Source: DASRHT01 sp035293765
GTDB taxonomy: Bacteria > Chloroflexota > Ktedonobacteria > Ktedonobacterales > Ktedonobacteraceae
Reading direction: 5' to 3'
NCBI GenBank assembly: GCA_035293765.1
Contig: DATGMF010000035.1
Location: 124,001 to 188,000 of the forward strand
DNA: 64,000 nucleotides
A model generated the notes under the pieces. The model saw only the letters and a list, made by a program, of their open reading frames with translations, was not told the origin of the DNA and did not search any database. A program made the position numbers and the translations under genes. Shown here piece by piece: positions 17,338 through 26,970 of this stretch (position 1 is its first letter; every line of letters starts with the position of its first letter).

Positions 17338-18996
17338 ATGACGGTTAGCCTATCGAACCCGATAGATGTTTTTGCGAATGCCATTGCTCAGCCATTAGAG
17401 GACGCGGCCAGGGAGTGGAGAGAGCTGGCAAAAATGCATGAAACGGGCAATGATCATCTGCGCCAGCAGGGAGGCGCGCTCGCGTCAACCCTGGGCGGAG
17501 ATATCGTCCAGCCCTTTACGGATATGATTTCCAAGCAATATAAATTCACCTATGGCATCACCCAGGGCATTAACGAAATTGCCGGTTTTTACGACAAGGG
17601 TGCGGAAATTGTGCGGGACGCGGCCCGCATTGTGGATTCGATCATTGGACCCTATTTTGAGGTCATAAAATGGGTGCTTGATCGCATCACGCCGGATATT
17701 GTCGTGAGGCATGGCGAAGACGCGATCCATGCCGTCTTTGACGACCTGCGCAACACGTTGAACCGCATGACCCACGACGCGGGCAGCTTCTTTGGCGACC
17801 TTTTCCATCTGAACTTCGGAGCTGCTTTACACGATGCCACCGACGAAGTGAAAGCCATCGCTCATCTCACCGGCGATGCTATAGCGATGCTTGCCGATAT
17901 AGAGCCGATCCTCTGCCAGTGGGCTACGCAGATTATGGATGGCGTCAACTGGTGCTTCAACGAGGTCAACAGCCTGACCCTGAAGCTGGAAGATTGGGTG
18001 CTGGGCATCTCTGATATCGCCTCCGAAGCAGCCATCCTCAGCGACCCCAATGCCCTGCCGCAGGAAAAATGGCTGGCCGGTGGCATGCTGGTGGTCAATG
18101 TCGCGCTCGACGTCATGATGTTCATCCCCGGATTGCAAGAAGCCATCTTCGGCAAGATTGCGGAGAAGCTGGGCATCAAGTTTCTAACGAAATGGCTCGT
18201 TACCAAGATCTCCGAAAGTATCGTCGGCAAGCTGATCCAGGATTTCATCGAAAAATTGATGACAAAGTTTGCCGAATCGGCTGTCCAGCGAGCTCTTGAG
18301 CGCAAACTGACCCAGACCGTCTTCAAGAATATCGAGGGCGATATCACGAAAAAGCTGCAAGATGCTATTCAACTAATCATCGAGCAGTATCTGGCGGGCA
18401 GCATTAGCAAAGCCGAGGCGCGAGCTCAGATTGATGCTCTAAAGGCTCTGGCTGACAGGTTTGGGCCAGATGAACTGGTGGCCCTTTTCAAACGTTTTAG
18501 CGCCGAAGATCTGGTCAAAATCGCCCGGCATAACATCACTCTGGACGATATTACCAAGCTCATCGCGGATAGCAACAAGAAATTTCCTCTTTCTGATACT
18601 AATACCGTAAATGCTCTCATCGGTCCTGATGGCACGGTTGTTGATATTGCTGGCAAAGGCACTCAGGGAGCGGATATTCTTTTCCGCGATAGTAGCGGCA
18701 AAGTTGTCTTGAGCCGTGAAGTTAAGTGTATTGTGGGAAAATCGCAAGGCTCTTTTAATGACTATGTGCTCCACGCAGGGCTGGACCAGGTGCAGGCTGG
18801 TGCTACGAAAGAGATACTGATTCAGCTTCCTGCTGGAACCACCGCGGAGGATGCTTTGTCAAGGATCGCTAGAATGCGCGGGGGAGATCAGGTGAAGCGG
18901 TTAACAGCGGATGAGGTGAGTAAGTTGCAACATGTAAATATCACCATTGTTGATCCATCCGGGAACGTACTTTTCAGCGGGCCGGTGCTTCCATAG
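17338..18996 (+). CDS. Probable polymorphic toxin with C-terminal PD-(D/E)XK-like nuclease domain
   Basis: 552 residues from ATG 17338 (AAGGAG upstream). The first 230 or so are long helices resembling WXG/LXG-type N-terminal delivery regions. A hydrophobic stretch (LAGGMLVVNVALDVMMFIPG, about 245-265) and more amphipathic helices follow. The last 130 residues have a different, beta-rich character. They show Asp446 in GADILFRD and Glu461-Val-Lys463 in LSREVK, the spacing of a PD-(D/E)XK nuclease core, then a helical segment with HAGLDQVQAG. The architecture is delivery region plus variable toxic tip, with a small gene just after it as candidate immunity protein. No signal peptide is seen. Confidence 0.6.
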   Translation: MTVSLSNPIDVFANAIAQPLEDAAREWRELAKMHETGNDHLRQQGGALASTLGGDIVQPFTDMISKQYKFTYGITQGINEIAGFYDKGAEIVRDAARIVDSIIGPYFEVIKWVLDRITPDIVVRHGEDAIHAVFDDLRNTLNRMTHDAGSFFGDLFHLNFGAALHDATDEVKAIAHLTGDAIAMLADIEPILCQWATQIMDGVNWCFNEVNSLTLKLEDWVLGISDIASEAAILSDPNALPQEKWLAGGMLVVNVALDVMMFIPGLQEAIFGKIAEKLGIKFLTKWLVTKISESIVGKLIQDFIEKLMTKFAESAVQRALERKLTQTVFKNIEGDITKKLQDAIQLIIEQYLAGSISKAEARAQIDALKALADRFGPDELVALFKRFSAEDLVKIARHNITLDDITKLIADSNKKFPLSDTNTVNALIGPDGTVVDIAGKGTQGADILFRDSSGKVVLSREVKCIVGKSQGSFNDYVLHAGLDQVQAGATKEILIQLPAGTTAEDALSRIARMRGGDQVKRLTADEVSKLQHVNITIVDPSGNVLFSGPVLP

Positions 18997-19076
18997 GAGC
19001 TGAAGCTTGTTGCTGTGATGTATATAATATAGCAATGGTCACATGTGCATCGCCGGGCTGAAGAGGAGAACAGGAT

Positions 19077-19388
19077 ATGAGTCTTTACGCAAATTTTGCA
19101 TGCATAGATTGTAAAGTAAAACTCTGGCTGGGCAAAGCCATTTTCCGTGAAGATGATACTGTCGATTACTTTAAAATCGGTAACGAGGAAGATCCGCCCA
19201 ATTCCCAGCGTCCAGAGTTAAACCGGACCATCTGGAAAATGTTTGCCGACCATGCTGGACACCATCTGCGGGTGGTAGTCGAAGGCAGTCCTGATGAAGA
19301 ACTGCTTGATGATGACGATTTTGTAGAAATTGGTGGTCACGGCTCTTCTATTAGCTTCGACCAGTACCTCAAAGATTGGCATGGCTGA
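19077..19388 (+). CDS. Candidate immunity protein for the preceding toxin
   Basis: 103 residues, acidic (EELLDDDDFVEIGG), beginning with a CIDC pair in MSLYANFACIDCKVKLWLGK that might bind metal. The core LNRTIWKMFADHAGHHLRVVVEG looks like a compact alpha/beta domain I cannot name. It sits 80 nt after the toxin gene, with AGGAG before its ATG. Acidic small proteins directly 3' of polymorphic nuclease toxins are usually their immunity partners. Function is inferred from position and charge. Confidence 0.5.
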   Translation: MSLYANFACIDCKVKLWLGKAIFREDDTVDYFKIGNEEDPPNSQRPELNRTIWKMFADHAGHHLRVVVEGSPDEELLDDDDFVEIGGHGSSISFDQYLKDWHG

Positions 19389-20652
19389 TCCGCTGACCTG
19401 TGGCGCGCGCTACCTGCGCCAGCCGACGCTTGTATTCCACGCCCTGGAGCGGATGGAAATGCTTGAGCCCGAGCTTATGCGCGGGGTCTGTTGCGATCTG
19501 CCGTCCTATGCCCTGGTGTATGTGGAGCAGTACCGGGGCGATGTACCGCGCCTGGAACGCGAGCGAGAGTTTCTATGCGCGGCCCTGGTGCAAGCGCGGC
19601 AGCAGGACCGCCATACCGATGTGCTGCGGCTGGCTGAAGGGCTATCCTACCTGGTCGGACGCCTCGATAACGCTGCCGACGCTGATCGCATCCTGCTCTG
19701 GGGCATTGAGGCCGCCTGTCAACTCCGAGACAGGCGGCGACAGGCGTGTTTGCTCAACCGCCGCGGCAATCTGCTCTTCTCGCATGGTCAGAGGAGAGAG
19801 GGGCGACGGATCTGGTGGGAGAGCCTGGATATGGCTCGGGGCCAGGTTGTATCAGAATATCTCTGGGAGATATTCTATAGTTTTGTGCATATTGCTGATA
19901 TTTTAGGCGATTACTGCACAGCACAATATTTCTCTGAGATGGTTCTGCAAGCTGATCAGGTGGATGATCTCGATAGCGCCGCTGTGGTGATTTTCATCAG
20001 GGGGTTTCATGCTCGCCTCGCGTATAATTTACAGCAGGCATACACCGACTATCAAACCTGCTTGCGCTACTTATCTCGTCCTGAACCTGGAGTGGCTCTT
20101 TCTCCCGAAAGGCAACTTTTTATGATGGTTGTCCAGGCGGAACTGGCACGCGTGCAGGGAGACTTTCCCCGTTCTCATGAATATAGCGAGAGCGCGCTTG
20201 CCCTTGCGCGGCTCTTCAGTGACATATATGCCATTGTCGATCTATTAATGGATCAGGGGGCCTTCGCCTATCAGCAAAAGAAGTTCTCCGAGATGGAAGC
20301 GATACTCGCTGAACTGCAAACTATCGCGCAGCAGACGAACGCGCCGCTTTTTCACACGCGTACCAACATGCTACAGCGCCTGCTTGAGGACGCGGTGCCG
20401 AACCAACGGCCTGCCAATGCTTTGCAAATCCACCGGCGCTCGTCACCCCCTCCTACTATATCTCTAAGCGACCGCGAATTGGAAGTGCTCCATCTGGTTG
20501 CCGCTGGCCTTAGTAACAACGAGATTGCCGCTCGTCTCGTGGTGACGACAAGCACTGTCAAAAAACACCTTGAGCATATCTACGACCGACTCAATGTCTC
20601 CAGCCGCACCCACGCAGTAGCGCGAGGGCGCGAACTCAATTTGCTACCCTAA
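19381..20652 (+). CDS. LuxR-family transcriptional regulator with TPR-like sensor half
   Basis: About 423 residues from ATG 19381, which overlaps the previous gene by 8 nt; a longer frame from 19330 only shadows that gene. Residues 1-350 are helical repeat material (repeated ALxxARxxxD/LLNRRGNLLF patterns, TPR or MalT-like). The C-terminal 60 residues are a GerE/LuxR helix-turn-helix (LSDRELEVLHLVAAGLSNNEIAARL and TVKKHLEHIYDRLNVSSRT). No receiver domain or nucleotide-binding loop is seen. The overlap with the immunity candidate suggests coupled expression, and it may control the locus itself. Confidence 0.85.
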   Translation: MADPLTCGARYLRQPTLVFHALERMEMLEPELMRGVCCDLPSYALVYVEQYRGDVPRLEREREFLCAALVQARQQDRHTDVLRLAEGLSYLVGRLDNAADADRILLWGIEAACQLRDRRRQACLLNRRGNLLFSHGQRREGRRIWWESLDMARGQVVSEYLWEIFYSFVHIADILGDYCTAQYFSEMVLQADQVDDLDSAAVVIFIRGFHARLAYNLQQAYTDYQTCLRYLSRPEPGVALSPERQLFMMVVQAELARVQGDFPRSHEYSESALALARLFSDIYAIVDLLMDQGAFAYQQKKFSEMEAILAELQTIAQQTNAPLFHTRTNMLQRLLEDAVPNQRPANALQIHRRSSPPPTISLSDRELEVLHLVAAGLSNNEIAARLVVTTSTVKKHLEHIYDRLNVSSRTHAVARGRELNLLP

Positions 20653-20767
20653 AATCGCCGATTTTTTGAGAGAATTCGTCTTTTGGCGAATGACAACCCA
20701 TCTGTCGTCTGCTACTCTGCCCTCGTTACCATACTTATAGTTGCTTACTTACTAATAAAGAGGTTAC

Positions 20768-21859
20768 ATGATGGCAGACTGGTTCTCTACTCCTCTCTCC
20801 CGGCAGCTTCGTTACGGCATCTATGTAATATTTTGTATCTTGCTCGTTCTGCTTGCCGCGTGCTCTTCCTCTGGCTCTGCGAGCACTGGTAGCACGCCCA
20901 CACCGAAACCTACGCCATCGCCCATCCCTACGCCGAACGTCCCGGCGGTCTCCAAAGTGCTCACAACCTATAAAGGGCATTCGGGTCCCGTTATTAGCGC
21001 CCAATGGTCCCCGGATGGCACGCGCATTGCCTCATGTGGCAATGATGGCACTGTACAGGTCTGGACGGCCAGCGATGGCAAGACCATCTGGAATACCTCT
21101 ATCGACCGCTATGCTTTTGCTCTTGCCTGGTCGCCCGATGGGAAAAAGCTTGTTGGGGGTGGGAGTAGCAGCTCGCTTTTTGTGCTGGATGCGGCCAACG
21201 GGCATCAATTGGCTACGTATCAGGGCCAGGGCGCTTTTATTGAGGGGCTGGCGTGGTCGCCCAATGGACAGTTCATCGCTTCAGGTAGTCAGGATGATAC
21301 GGTGATGGTCTGGGATGTGACCACTGGCAAATCGACGCTAACTTATAAGGGGCATTCAGACGCGGTTGCCCATGTCGCCTGGTCGCCCGATGGCACAAAA
21401 ATTGCCTCCGCCAGCCATGATGGGACGGTGCAGGTCTGGAATGCGAAAGATGGACATCTGCTGCTGACGTACAAAGATCATAACGCTCCGGTGTGGCAGG
21501 TTGCCTGGTCACCTGATGGCACAAAAATTGCCTCGGGAACCGGCTCGGCTGGCGCGAGTGGTCCCGTGACCGATAACAACGCGGCGAAAGTCTGGAACGC
21601 CGCCACGGGACAGACGTTGCTGAGCATACCGGCTGCCAGCGGTCAGGTCTACGCGCTGGCCTGGTCGCACGATGGCAAGCGTATCGCTTCGGGCGATGGT
21701 CAAAATGTCTATGTCTGGGACGCTGCAAGCGGAAAAATGGCGCTGTCATACAAAGGCCATACCGGTGATGTCTTTATGCTAGCATGGTCGCCTGACGATA
21801 AGTACATCGCCTCAGCCAGCACCGATGGCACTGTGCAGGTCTGGCAGCCGCAGCTATGA
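20768..21859 (+). CDS. WD40-repeat lipoprotein
   Basis: 363 residues. An N-terminal hydrophobic segment ends in a lipobox LLAAC (Cys about 36), so the protein is probably exported and lipid-anchored. A Ser/Thr/Pro spacer (about 37-58) follows. Seven WD40 repeats follow, most with the AWSPDGxxIAS and VWDxxxG signatures, enough for one closed seven-bladed propeller. Repeat 5 carries an insert (GTGSAGASGPVTDNN). Ligand unknown. GAGG lies upstream of two adjacent ATGs. It converges on the Mo-hydroxylase gene with a 1-nt gap. Confidence 0.88.
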   Translation: MMADWFSTPLSRQLRYGIYVIFCILLVLLAACSSSGSASTGSTPTPKPTPSPIPTPNVPAVSKVLTTYKGHSGPVISAQWSPDGTRIASCGNDGTVQVWTASDGKTIWNTSIDRYAFALAWSPDGKKLVGGGSSSSLFVLDAANGHQLATYQGQGAFIEGLAWSPNGQFIASGSQDDTVMVWDVTTGKSTLTYKGHSDAVAHVAWSPDGTKIASASHDGTVQVWNAKDGHLLLTYKDHNAPVWQVAWSPDGTKIASGTGSAGASGPVTDNNAAKVWNAATGQTLLSIPAASGQVYALAWSHDGKRIASGDGQNVYVWDAASGKMALSYKGHTGDVFMLAWSPDDKYIASASTDGTVQVWQPQL

Positions 21860-21860
21860 A

Positions 21861-24248
21861 TTAACCACTTTTCTGTAAAAGCTCATACAGAAGGCAAGGA
21901 TGCAAGGGCATTTCGCAGACGCGCAGATGAAATGGCGCAAGCGCATCGTCAATGGCGGAGGCGAAGAGGGCTGGCACCGGGATAACGCCCGCCTCGCCCG
22001 CCCCTTTGACTCCTAGCGGATTGAGCGGCGAAGGCGTCTCTATGTGGTCAATCGCGATAGCAGGGATCTCGGCTGCGGTCGGAATAAGATAATCCATAAA
22101 GGTGGCGCTCAGTGGCTGGCCCTCCTCGTCATACACCAGCCGTTCAAAGAAGGAGCCGCCGATGCCCTGCGCCACGCCTCCGCGAATCTGTCCCTCAACC
22201 ACCATCGGATTGATCAGTCGTCCGCAGTCATGGACGGCTGCGTATTTTAGAAATGTGACCTGCCCGGTATGTGAGTCCACTTCGATGATCGCGCCGTGAA
22301 CGCCGCTGGCGAAGCTGGCGTGCGGCGGGCTGTAAAAGCCGTCAGCTTCCAGCCCGGGGCCGCCGCGCTCTTGAGGTAAAGCGGGACCGGGACGTGCTGC
22401 CGCGAGATCCATCGCCGCCAGCTTGCGCGCATTTTCGCCATGGGTGTAGCGCAGAGGATTGGCTTTGATCGCCATCTGTCCCAGTGTTAAGGCGCGGTGA
22501 GGCGCGTCCTTAACGAAGACGTTGCCATTGGCAAGCTCAATGTCCTGCGGCGCGGCTTCAAACAGTTCGGCGGCAAGCGCGATAATCTTTTCACGCACCT
22601 TAACTGCCGCGAGATGCATGGCCGAGCCTGCCACGGTCGCGGCCCGGCTGGCAAAAGTACCAACGCCCCAGTGGAACGCCTGAGTATCGCCCGTTGTGAC
22701 CATGACCTCTTGTGGCGTAATGCCAAGCTGATCGGCTATAATCTGGGCAAACACCGTCTGATGCGCCTGCCCCTGCGTTGTCACTCCAGTTGCAGCAAAG
22801 ACGCGACCATCCGCCTCAACGCGAATATGCGCTCCCTCGTATGGTCCAATCGATGTGCCCTCGACATAATAGCCGACGCCGATCCCCAGGTAACGCCCTT
22901 GCTTCCTGGCTTCGGCCTGTCTGGCAGAGAAATTGTCGTAATCTAACAATGCCTTGAGTTTATCAAGGGCTGCCTGGTAGTTGCCGCTGTCGTATCTCGT
23001 CGGCCCGCCATCCTGATAGACCAGCCCGACATCCCAGGGAAACTCATCGGGCCGGATAAAGTTGCGGGAGCGCACTTCCAGGCGATCAAGCTGCAACTCG
23101 CGCGCAATGCCATCCATGATGCGTTCCATCACAAAGACCGCGTGAGGCCGACCCGCGCCGCGATAGGGGCTGACGGGCACCTTATTGGTATAGAGCACGG
23201 TGCATGCGCTGGCGTAATGTTTGATCCGGTATGGCCCTGGCAAGGAGCAGGCGGTGATGATGGGGACGATGATCCCATAGGGAGTATAAGCGCCCGTGTC
23301 GTGGAGGAAGACGTCACGCACTGCCAGCAACATGCCTGCGTCGTCAAAAGCGTATGTGACCTCGTGAATCTGGCCGCGCTCCTGGTTGGTGGCAATAAAG
23401 TTCTCGCGTCGATCCTCGATCCACTTGACGGGTCGGCCTGAGCGGATGGCGGCAAATGGCACCAGGATTTCTTCAGGATAGAAAAGCATAATCTTGGGGC
23501 CGAAGCCGCCGCCAATGTCGGGCGCGATCACCCGGACCTTATGCTCTGGAAGGTGAAAGATCGCGGCCAGCCCGTTGCGGATAGCGATTGGTCCCTGGGT
23601 TGAGATCCAGCAGGTGAGCATCTCTTCGTAGCGATCCCAGCGGGCGACGATGCCCCGGCACTCCATAGGCATGGCCGCGCCTCGCTCCATCCTCAACGTC
23701 TCGCGTACAACATGGGGCGCGTTGGCGATTACCTCATCAGGTTCTCCCACTGTTTGGACAAGCTGAGCCGCAACGTTGCCAGGGACATCGTCATGAACCA
23801 GCGCAGCCTCTGATGCAGAGGCTGCTTCCAGACTGTGGGCAACGGGAAGGGGCTCATACTCGACATCAATCAGTTCCAGAGCGTCTTCGGCGATATAGCG
23901 GCTCTCCGCCACCACGAAGGCGACGGCTTCTCCAACGTAGCGTACGTCTTTAAGCGCAAGGGGAAGCTGCGTACGCGGATGCGTCAGGGCTTGATGGGGA
24001 ATCAGGAGCGGCGAAGGCTCCAGCACGTCACCCAGGTCTTCAGCCGTCAGCACCAGATGGACTCCCGGCAGGTTACGCGCGGCGCTGGCGTCAATACGTA
24101 CAATCTTTGCGCGGGCGTAGGGACTGCGCAATACCGCCGCGTGGAGCATCTCCGGCAGATCAATGTCATCGACATAGGTGCCCTGCCCGCGTAGCAGGCG
24201 TGGATCTTCGTTGCGCTGAACCGATGCGCCAAACCAGCGTGTTGCCAT
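21861..24248 (-). CDS. Xanthine dehydrogenase family molybdopterin-binding subunit (form II CoxL-like)
   Basis: 795 residues, full length for the large subunit of molybdenum hydroxylases. The active-site loop reads PYRGAGRPH near residue 360, the form II pattern (AYRGAGR), not the AYxCSFR of true aerobic CO dehydrogenase. The catalytic Glu is in GVKGAGEAG near residue 748. GGGFGPK is present in the Mo-cofactor region. It probably hydroxylates an N-heterocycle or aldehyde with water. It is the last gene of an operon with the 2Fe-2S and FAD subunits (2- and 3-nt gaps) and an amidase. Confidence 0.9.
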   Translation of the reverse strand: MATRWFGASVQRNEDPRLLRGQGTYVDDIDLPEMLHAAVLRSPYARAKIVRIDASAARNLPGVHLVLTAEDLGDVLEPSPLLIPHQALTHPRTQLPLALKDVRYVGEAVAFVVAESRYIAEDALELIDVEYEPLPVAHSLEAASASEAALVHDDVPGNVAAQLVQTVGEPDEVIANAPHVVRETLRMERGAAMPMECRGIVARWDRYEEMLTCWISTQGPIAIRNGLAAIFHLPEHKVRVIAPDIGGGFGPKIMLFYPEEILVPFAAIRSGRPVKWIEDRRENFIATNQERGQIHEVTYAFDDAGMLLAVRDVFLHDTGAYTPYGIIVPIITACSLPGPYRIKHYASACTVLYTNKVPVSPYRGAGRPHAVFVMERIMDGIARELQLDRLEVRSRNFIRPDEFPWDVGLVYQDGGPTRYDSGNYQAALDKLKALLDYDNFSARQAEARKQGRYLGIGVGYYVEGTSIGPYEGAHIRVEADGRVFAATGVTTQGQAHQTVFAQIIADQLGITPQEVMVTTGDTQAFHWGVGTFASRAATVAGSAMHLAAVKVREKIIALAAELFEAAPQDIELANGNVFVKDAPHRALTLGQMAIKANPLRYTHGENARKLAAMDLAAARPGPALPQERGGPGLEADGFYSPPHASFASGVHGAIIEVDSHTGQVTFLKYAAVHDCGRLINPMVVEGQIRGGVAQGIGGSFFERLVYDEEGQPLSATFMDYLIPTAAEIPAIAIDHIETPSPLNPLGVKGAGEAGVIPVPALFASAIDDALAPFHLRVCEMPLHPCLLYELLQKSG

Positions 24249-24250
24249 AG

Positions 24251-24775
24251 CTATTGCCCCTCCCGCTTTTGCTCGCTCAGGTATTTAGCCGCACATTTGA
24301 CCGCCTCCACAATATTCTGGTAGCCAGTGCAGCGACAGAGATTGCCGGAGAGTTCGTGGCGAATCTCTTCTTCCGTTGGCTCTGGCTTATCGCGCAGCAT
24401 CGCATGGACCGACAAAATAATGCCAGGAGTGCAGAAGCCACATTGCAGACCATGTTGCTCACGAAATGCCTGCTGGATCGGGTGCAGCGGTTCTTGAGGA
24501 CCGGCCAGCCCTTCGATAGTGGTGAGCGTCCTGCCATCGACCTGTACCGCAAGCAGCAGGCACGAGCGCACCGCCTCGCCATCGAGCAGAATAGTGCAGC
24601 ATCCGCAGACGCCGTGCTCGCACCCAACGTGGGTGCCGGTCAGGTGCAGCTCGTGACGTAGAAAGTCCGAAAGCAGTAAGCGTACAGGTACCTGTCGTTC
24701 ATACTGGCGACCGTTGATTGTGACCGTGATAGTGGATGTTTCAAATAGTTCTGGTATAGATACAGGCTTTTCCAT
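24251..24775 (-). CDS. (2Fe-2S)-binding subunit of a molybdenum hydroxylase
   Basis: 174 residues. The plant-ferredoxin-type cluster uses Cys52, Cys57, Cys60 and Cys72 (GCEHGVCGCC). The second, helical cluster uses Cys112 and Cys115 (CGFCTPG) and Cys147 and Cys149 (CRCTGYQNIVEAV). All eight ligands are present. It passes electrons from the Mo site to the FAD subunit. It lies between the FAD and Mo subunit genes with almost no gap. Confidence 0.95.
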   Translation of the reverse strand: MEKPVSIPELFETSTITVTINGRQYERQVPVRLLLSDFLRHELHLTGTHVGCEHGVCGCCTILLDGEAVRSCLLLAVQVDGRTLTTIEGLAGPQEPLHPIQQAFREQHGLQCGFCTPGIILSVHAMLRDKPEPTEEEIRHELSGNLCRCTGYQNIVEAVKCAAKYLSEQKREGQ

Positions 24776-24778
24776 AGG

Positions 24779-25666
24779 TTACGCCCCTTTTTCCGTACGG
24801 GTACAGCTCCGCCAGGCGGCTTGCAGAGCGCGTTTCGTGAGCTCCATTGTCAGAGCGCGGCGGTAATCGGCAGTGGCATGGATGTCGCTGACCTCATCAT
24901 CGACGAGTTGGGCCGCGGCAGAAGCAGACTCATTGAGCGCCTTATCATCAAGCGACGTGCCGGAGAGGAGCTTCTCGACGGTGGATGCTCGTACGGGCGT
25001 GCTGGAGATGCCGAGATAGCTTATCTGGGCGGATAGGCAACGACCATCGGGCGCGGGAGCCAGCACTGCAACCATTCCCGCGAGGGCGTAGTCGCCGGAA
25101 CGACGAGCGAACTCCGTAAAGGCCCGGCCAGCGTGCGAAGGCAGCCAGGGGAAACGCACCTCTGTCACTAGCTCATCGGGCTCCAGGGCTGTTGTGAGGT
25201 AGCCTTGAAAAAAATCTCCCGCTTTGATGACGCGCTGCCCTCTCGTGCTGGTTGCTACTACCTCGCCATTCAGGCAGGTGAGCAGCGTGGGCAGCTCCGC
25301 GGCGGGATCGGCGTGAGCGATACTGCCGGCAATCGTGCCGCGATTGCGGATCTGCGTATGGCCGATATGCCGTATCGTCTCGATGACGAGCGGGTGGCGC
25401 TGCTGCACTACCGTTGACCGCTCGACCTGGCGCTGGCGTGCGAGCGCGCCAAGCGCCAGGTAGTCCTCTCGGGCCGTGATATAGTCGAGTGCTGCGACGC
25501 GATTGATATCTATCAGGTAAGCCGGAGTTGCCAGGCGCATATTTAAGAGCGGCATCAGGCTCTGACCGCCCGCGAGCACTTTAGCATCCGGGCCGTGGCG
25601 TCCCAACAACTCCAGCGCCTCTTGCAACGTTGAAGGTGCGCCATACTGAAAACGCGGTGGTTTCAT
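24779..25666 (-). CDS. FAD-binding subunit of a molybdenum hydroxylase
   Basis: 295 residues from ATG 25666; a longer open frame to 25753 overlaps the amidase and does not fit the family. The FAD motifs are AGGQSLMPLLNMRL near residue 33 and TIAGSIAHADPAAELP near 110. It oxidises the reduced iron-sulfur subunit and hands electrons to an acceptor. The order M-S-L (FAD, FeS, Mo) is that of coxMSL operons. It begins 11 nt after the amidase stop. Confidence 0.93.
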   Translation of the reverse strand: MKPPRFQYGAPSTLQEALELLGRHGPDAKVLAGGQSLMPLLNMRLATPAYLIDINRVAALDYITAREDYLALGALARQRQVERSTVVQQRHPLVIETIRHIGHTQIRNRGTIAGSIAHADPAAELPTLLTCLNGEVVATSTRGQRVIKAGDFFQGYLTTALEPDELVTEVRFPWLPSHAGRAFTEFARRSGDYALAGMVAVLAPAPDGRCLSAQISYLGISSTPVRASTVEKLLSGTSLDDKALNESASAAAQLVDDEVSDIHATADYRRALTMELTKRALQAAWRSCTRTEKGA

Positions 25667-25677
25667 GCGACTGCTTT

Positions 25678-26970
25678 CTAATGTGCCAGTATTTTTGCGA
25701 TTGAAGCGGCGCACGCCAACAGATACTCGTCGCTCATCATCGCGCCAACGCACTGGAAACCCTGGGGCAGCCCGTTAGCGGCTCGTCCGGCAGGAACGGT
25801 AATTGCCGGTAAGCCCGTGTACGTCCAGGGAAGGTTCATCAGCGGACTTCCGGTAGATTCCAACCCCTCGGGAGCTGGACCCGTGGTAGCGGGGCAGACC
25901 CAGAGGTTAATACTATTTTGTCTCATACCTAATTCTAACTCGTCGCGTAGCATTGCTCGCCCTGCACGCGCGGCTGCATGTTCTTCCTTTGTTACCGTCT
26001 GCCCTTCGCGTAACGCCGCCGCCGTACGAGGCCGGTAGAGCGATTCGTATTGCGCGAACCATGTGTGATGCACCTGTGCCATTTCGGCGAAGACCATGCG
26101 CGTGTGGCTGCGGTTGATCTCCTCGATATTGCTCAAGGTTTTTACGCGCCGCACCGTGTATCCAGCTTTTTGCAGCAAGGCAAGCTGCTCCTCAAATGCG
26201 GCGATAGCTTCCTCAGATGCCTGGGCGAGGTAAGGTCCCTCCGGCACGCCAAGTATGGGCAACGTCTCAACCTTGACCTCGTGCCACTCGCTGCACAGCA
26301 GTGGGGCGGCGAAGGCAATGCCCGGCACATCCTGCGCGAAATAGCCAACGTGTTCAACCGAAGCGGCGCATTTAATCAGTCCCTCGGTAGAAATGCGGCC
26401 ATAGCTCGGTTTGAAGCCCACAATGCCGCAATAGGCGGCAGGGCGGATAGTCGAGCCGATAACCTGAGTGCCCAGCGCCAGAGGGCAATAGCCAGCCGCC
26501 ACAGCGGCAACCGAGCCGCTACTCGACCCACCCGGAGTATGGGCGAGATTGTGCGGGTTGTGGGTGGGACCGGGCTCAAAATAGGCGAACTCGGTCGTGA
26601 CCGTTTTGCCGAGGATAAGCGCCCCGGCTGCTCGTAACATGCTGATGCAGGGTGCCTCGGGGCCGGTAAATAACTCGGGGGACAACTGTGAGCCTGCTTG
26701 AGTGGGAAAACCATCGACGCGAAAGGTATCTTTTACCCCGATGAGAACGCCGTAAAGCGAGGGACGATCAGCAGCTCTGGAAAAGCGCGCTTGCAGGGCC
26801 GCTGCATCTTTTTTCAGCCGCGCCCGCCGCTCCGGTTCGGGGAGGAGCGCATGCACCAGGGAATCGCTCGTCTCAATACGGTTGCATGTCTCATCGATAT
26901 AATCAAGCAGGTCAAGTTGACCGCTACGGAGTGCTGTGGCTATTGCAACGAGTGGTGCCGGGAAAATCAA
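25678..26970 (-). CDS. Amidase signature family protein
   Basis: 430 residues with the Ser-cisSer-Lys triad readable: Lys80 (IGVKDTF), Ser149 in PGGSSSGSVAAVAAG, and Ser173 in QVIGSTIRP, spaced as in malonamidase E2. It hydrolyses an amide to acid and ammonia. It is the first gene of the operon with the Mo-hydroxylase subunits, so substrate and pathway are likely shared, for example release of an amide before or after ring hydroxylation. That link is inference. Confidence 0.9.
   Translation of the reverse strand: MIFPAPLVAIATALRSGQLDLLDYIDETCNRIETSDSLVHALLPEPERRARLKKDAAALQARFSRAADRPSLYGVLIGVKDTFRVDGFPTQAGSQLSPELFTGPEAPCISMLRAAGALILGKTVTTEFAYFEPGPTHNPHNLAHTPGGSSSGSVAAVAAGYCPLALGTQVIGSTIRPAAYCGIVGFKPSYGRISTEGLIKCAASVEHVGYFAQDVPGIAFAAPLLCSEWHEVKVETLPILGVPEGPYLAQASEEAIAAFEEQLALLQKAGYTVRRVKTLSNIEEINRSHTRMVFAEMAQVHHTWFAQYESLYRPRTAAALREGQTVTKEEHAAARAGRAMLRDELELGMRQNSINLWVCPATTGPAPEGLESTGSPLMNLPWTYTGLPAITVPAGRAANGLPQGFQCVGAMMSDEYLLACAASIAKILAH

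Noticed and set aside
21861..25666. Aerobic CO dehydrogenase (coxMSL)
   Set aside because: The gene order fits, but the active-site loop is PYRGAGR and not the AYxCSFR of CO-oxidising form I enzymes.
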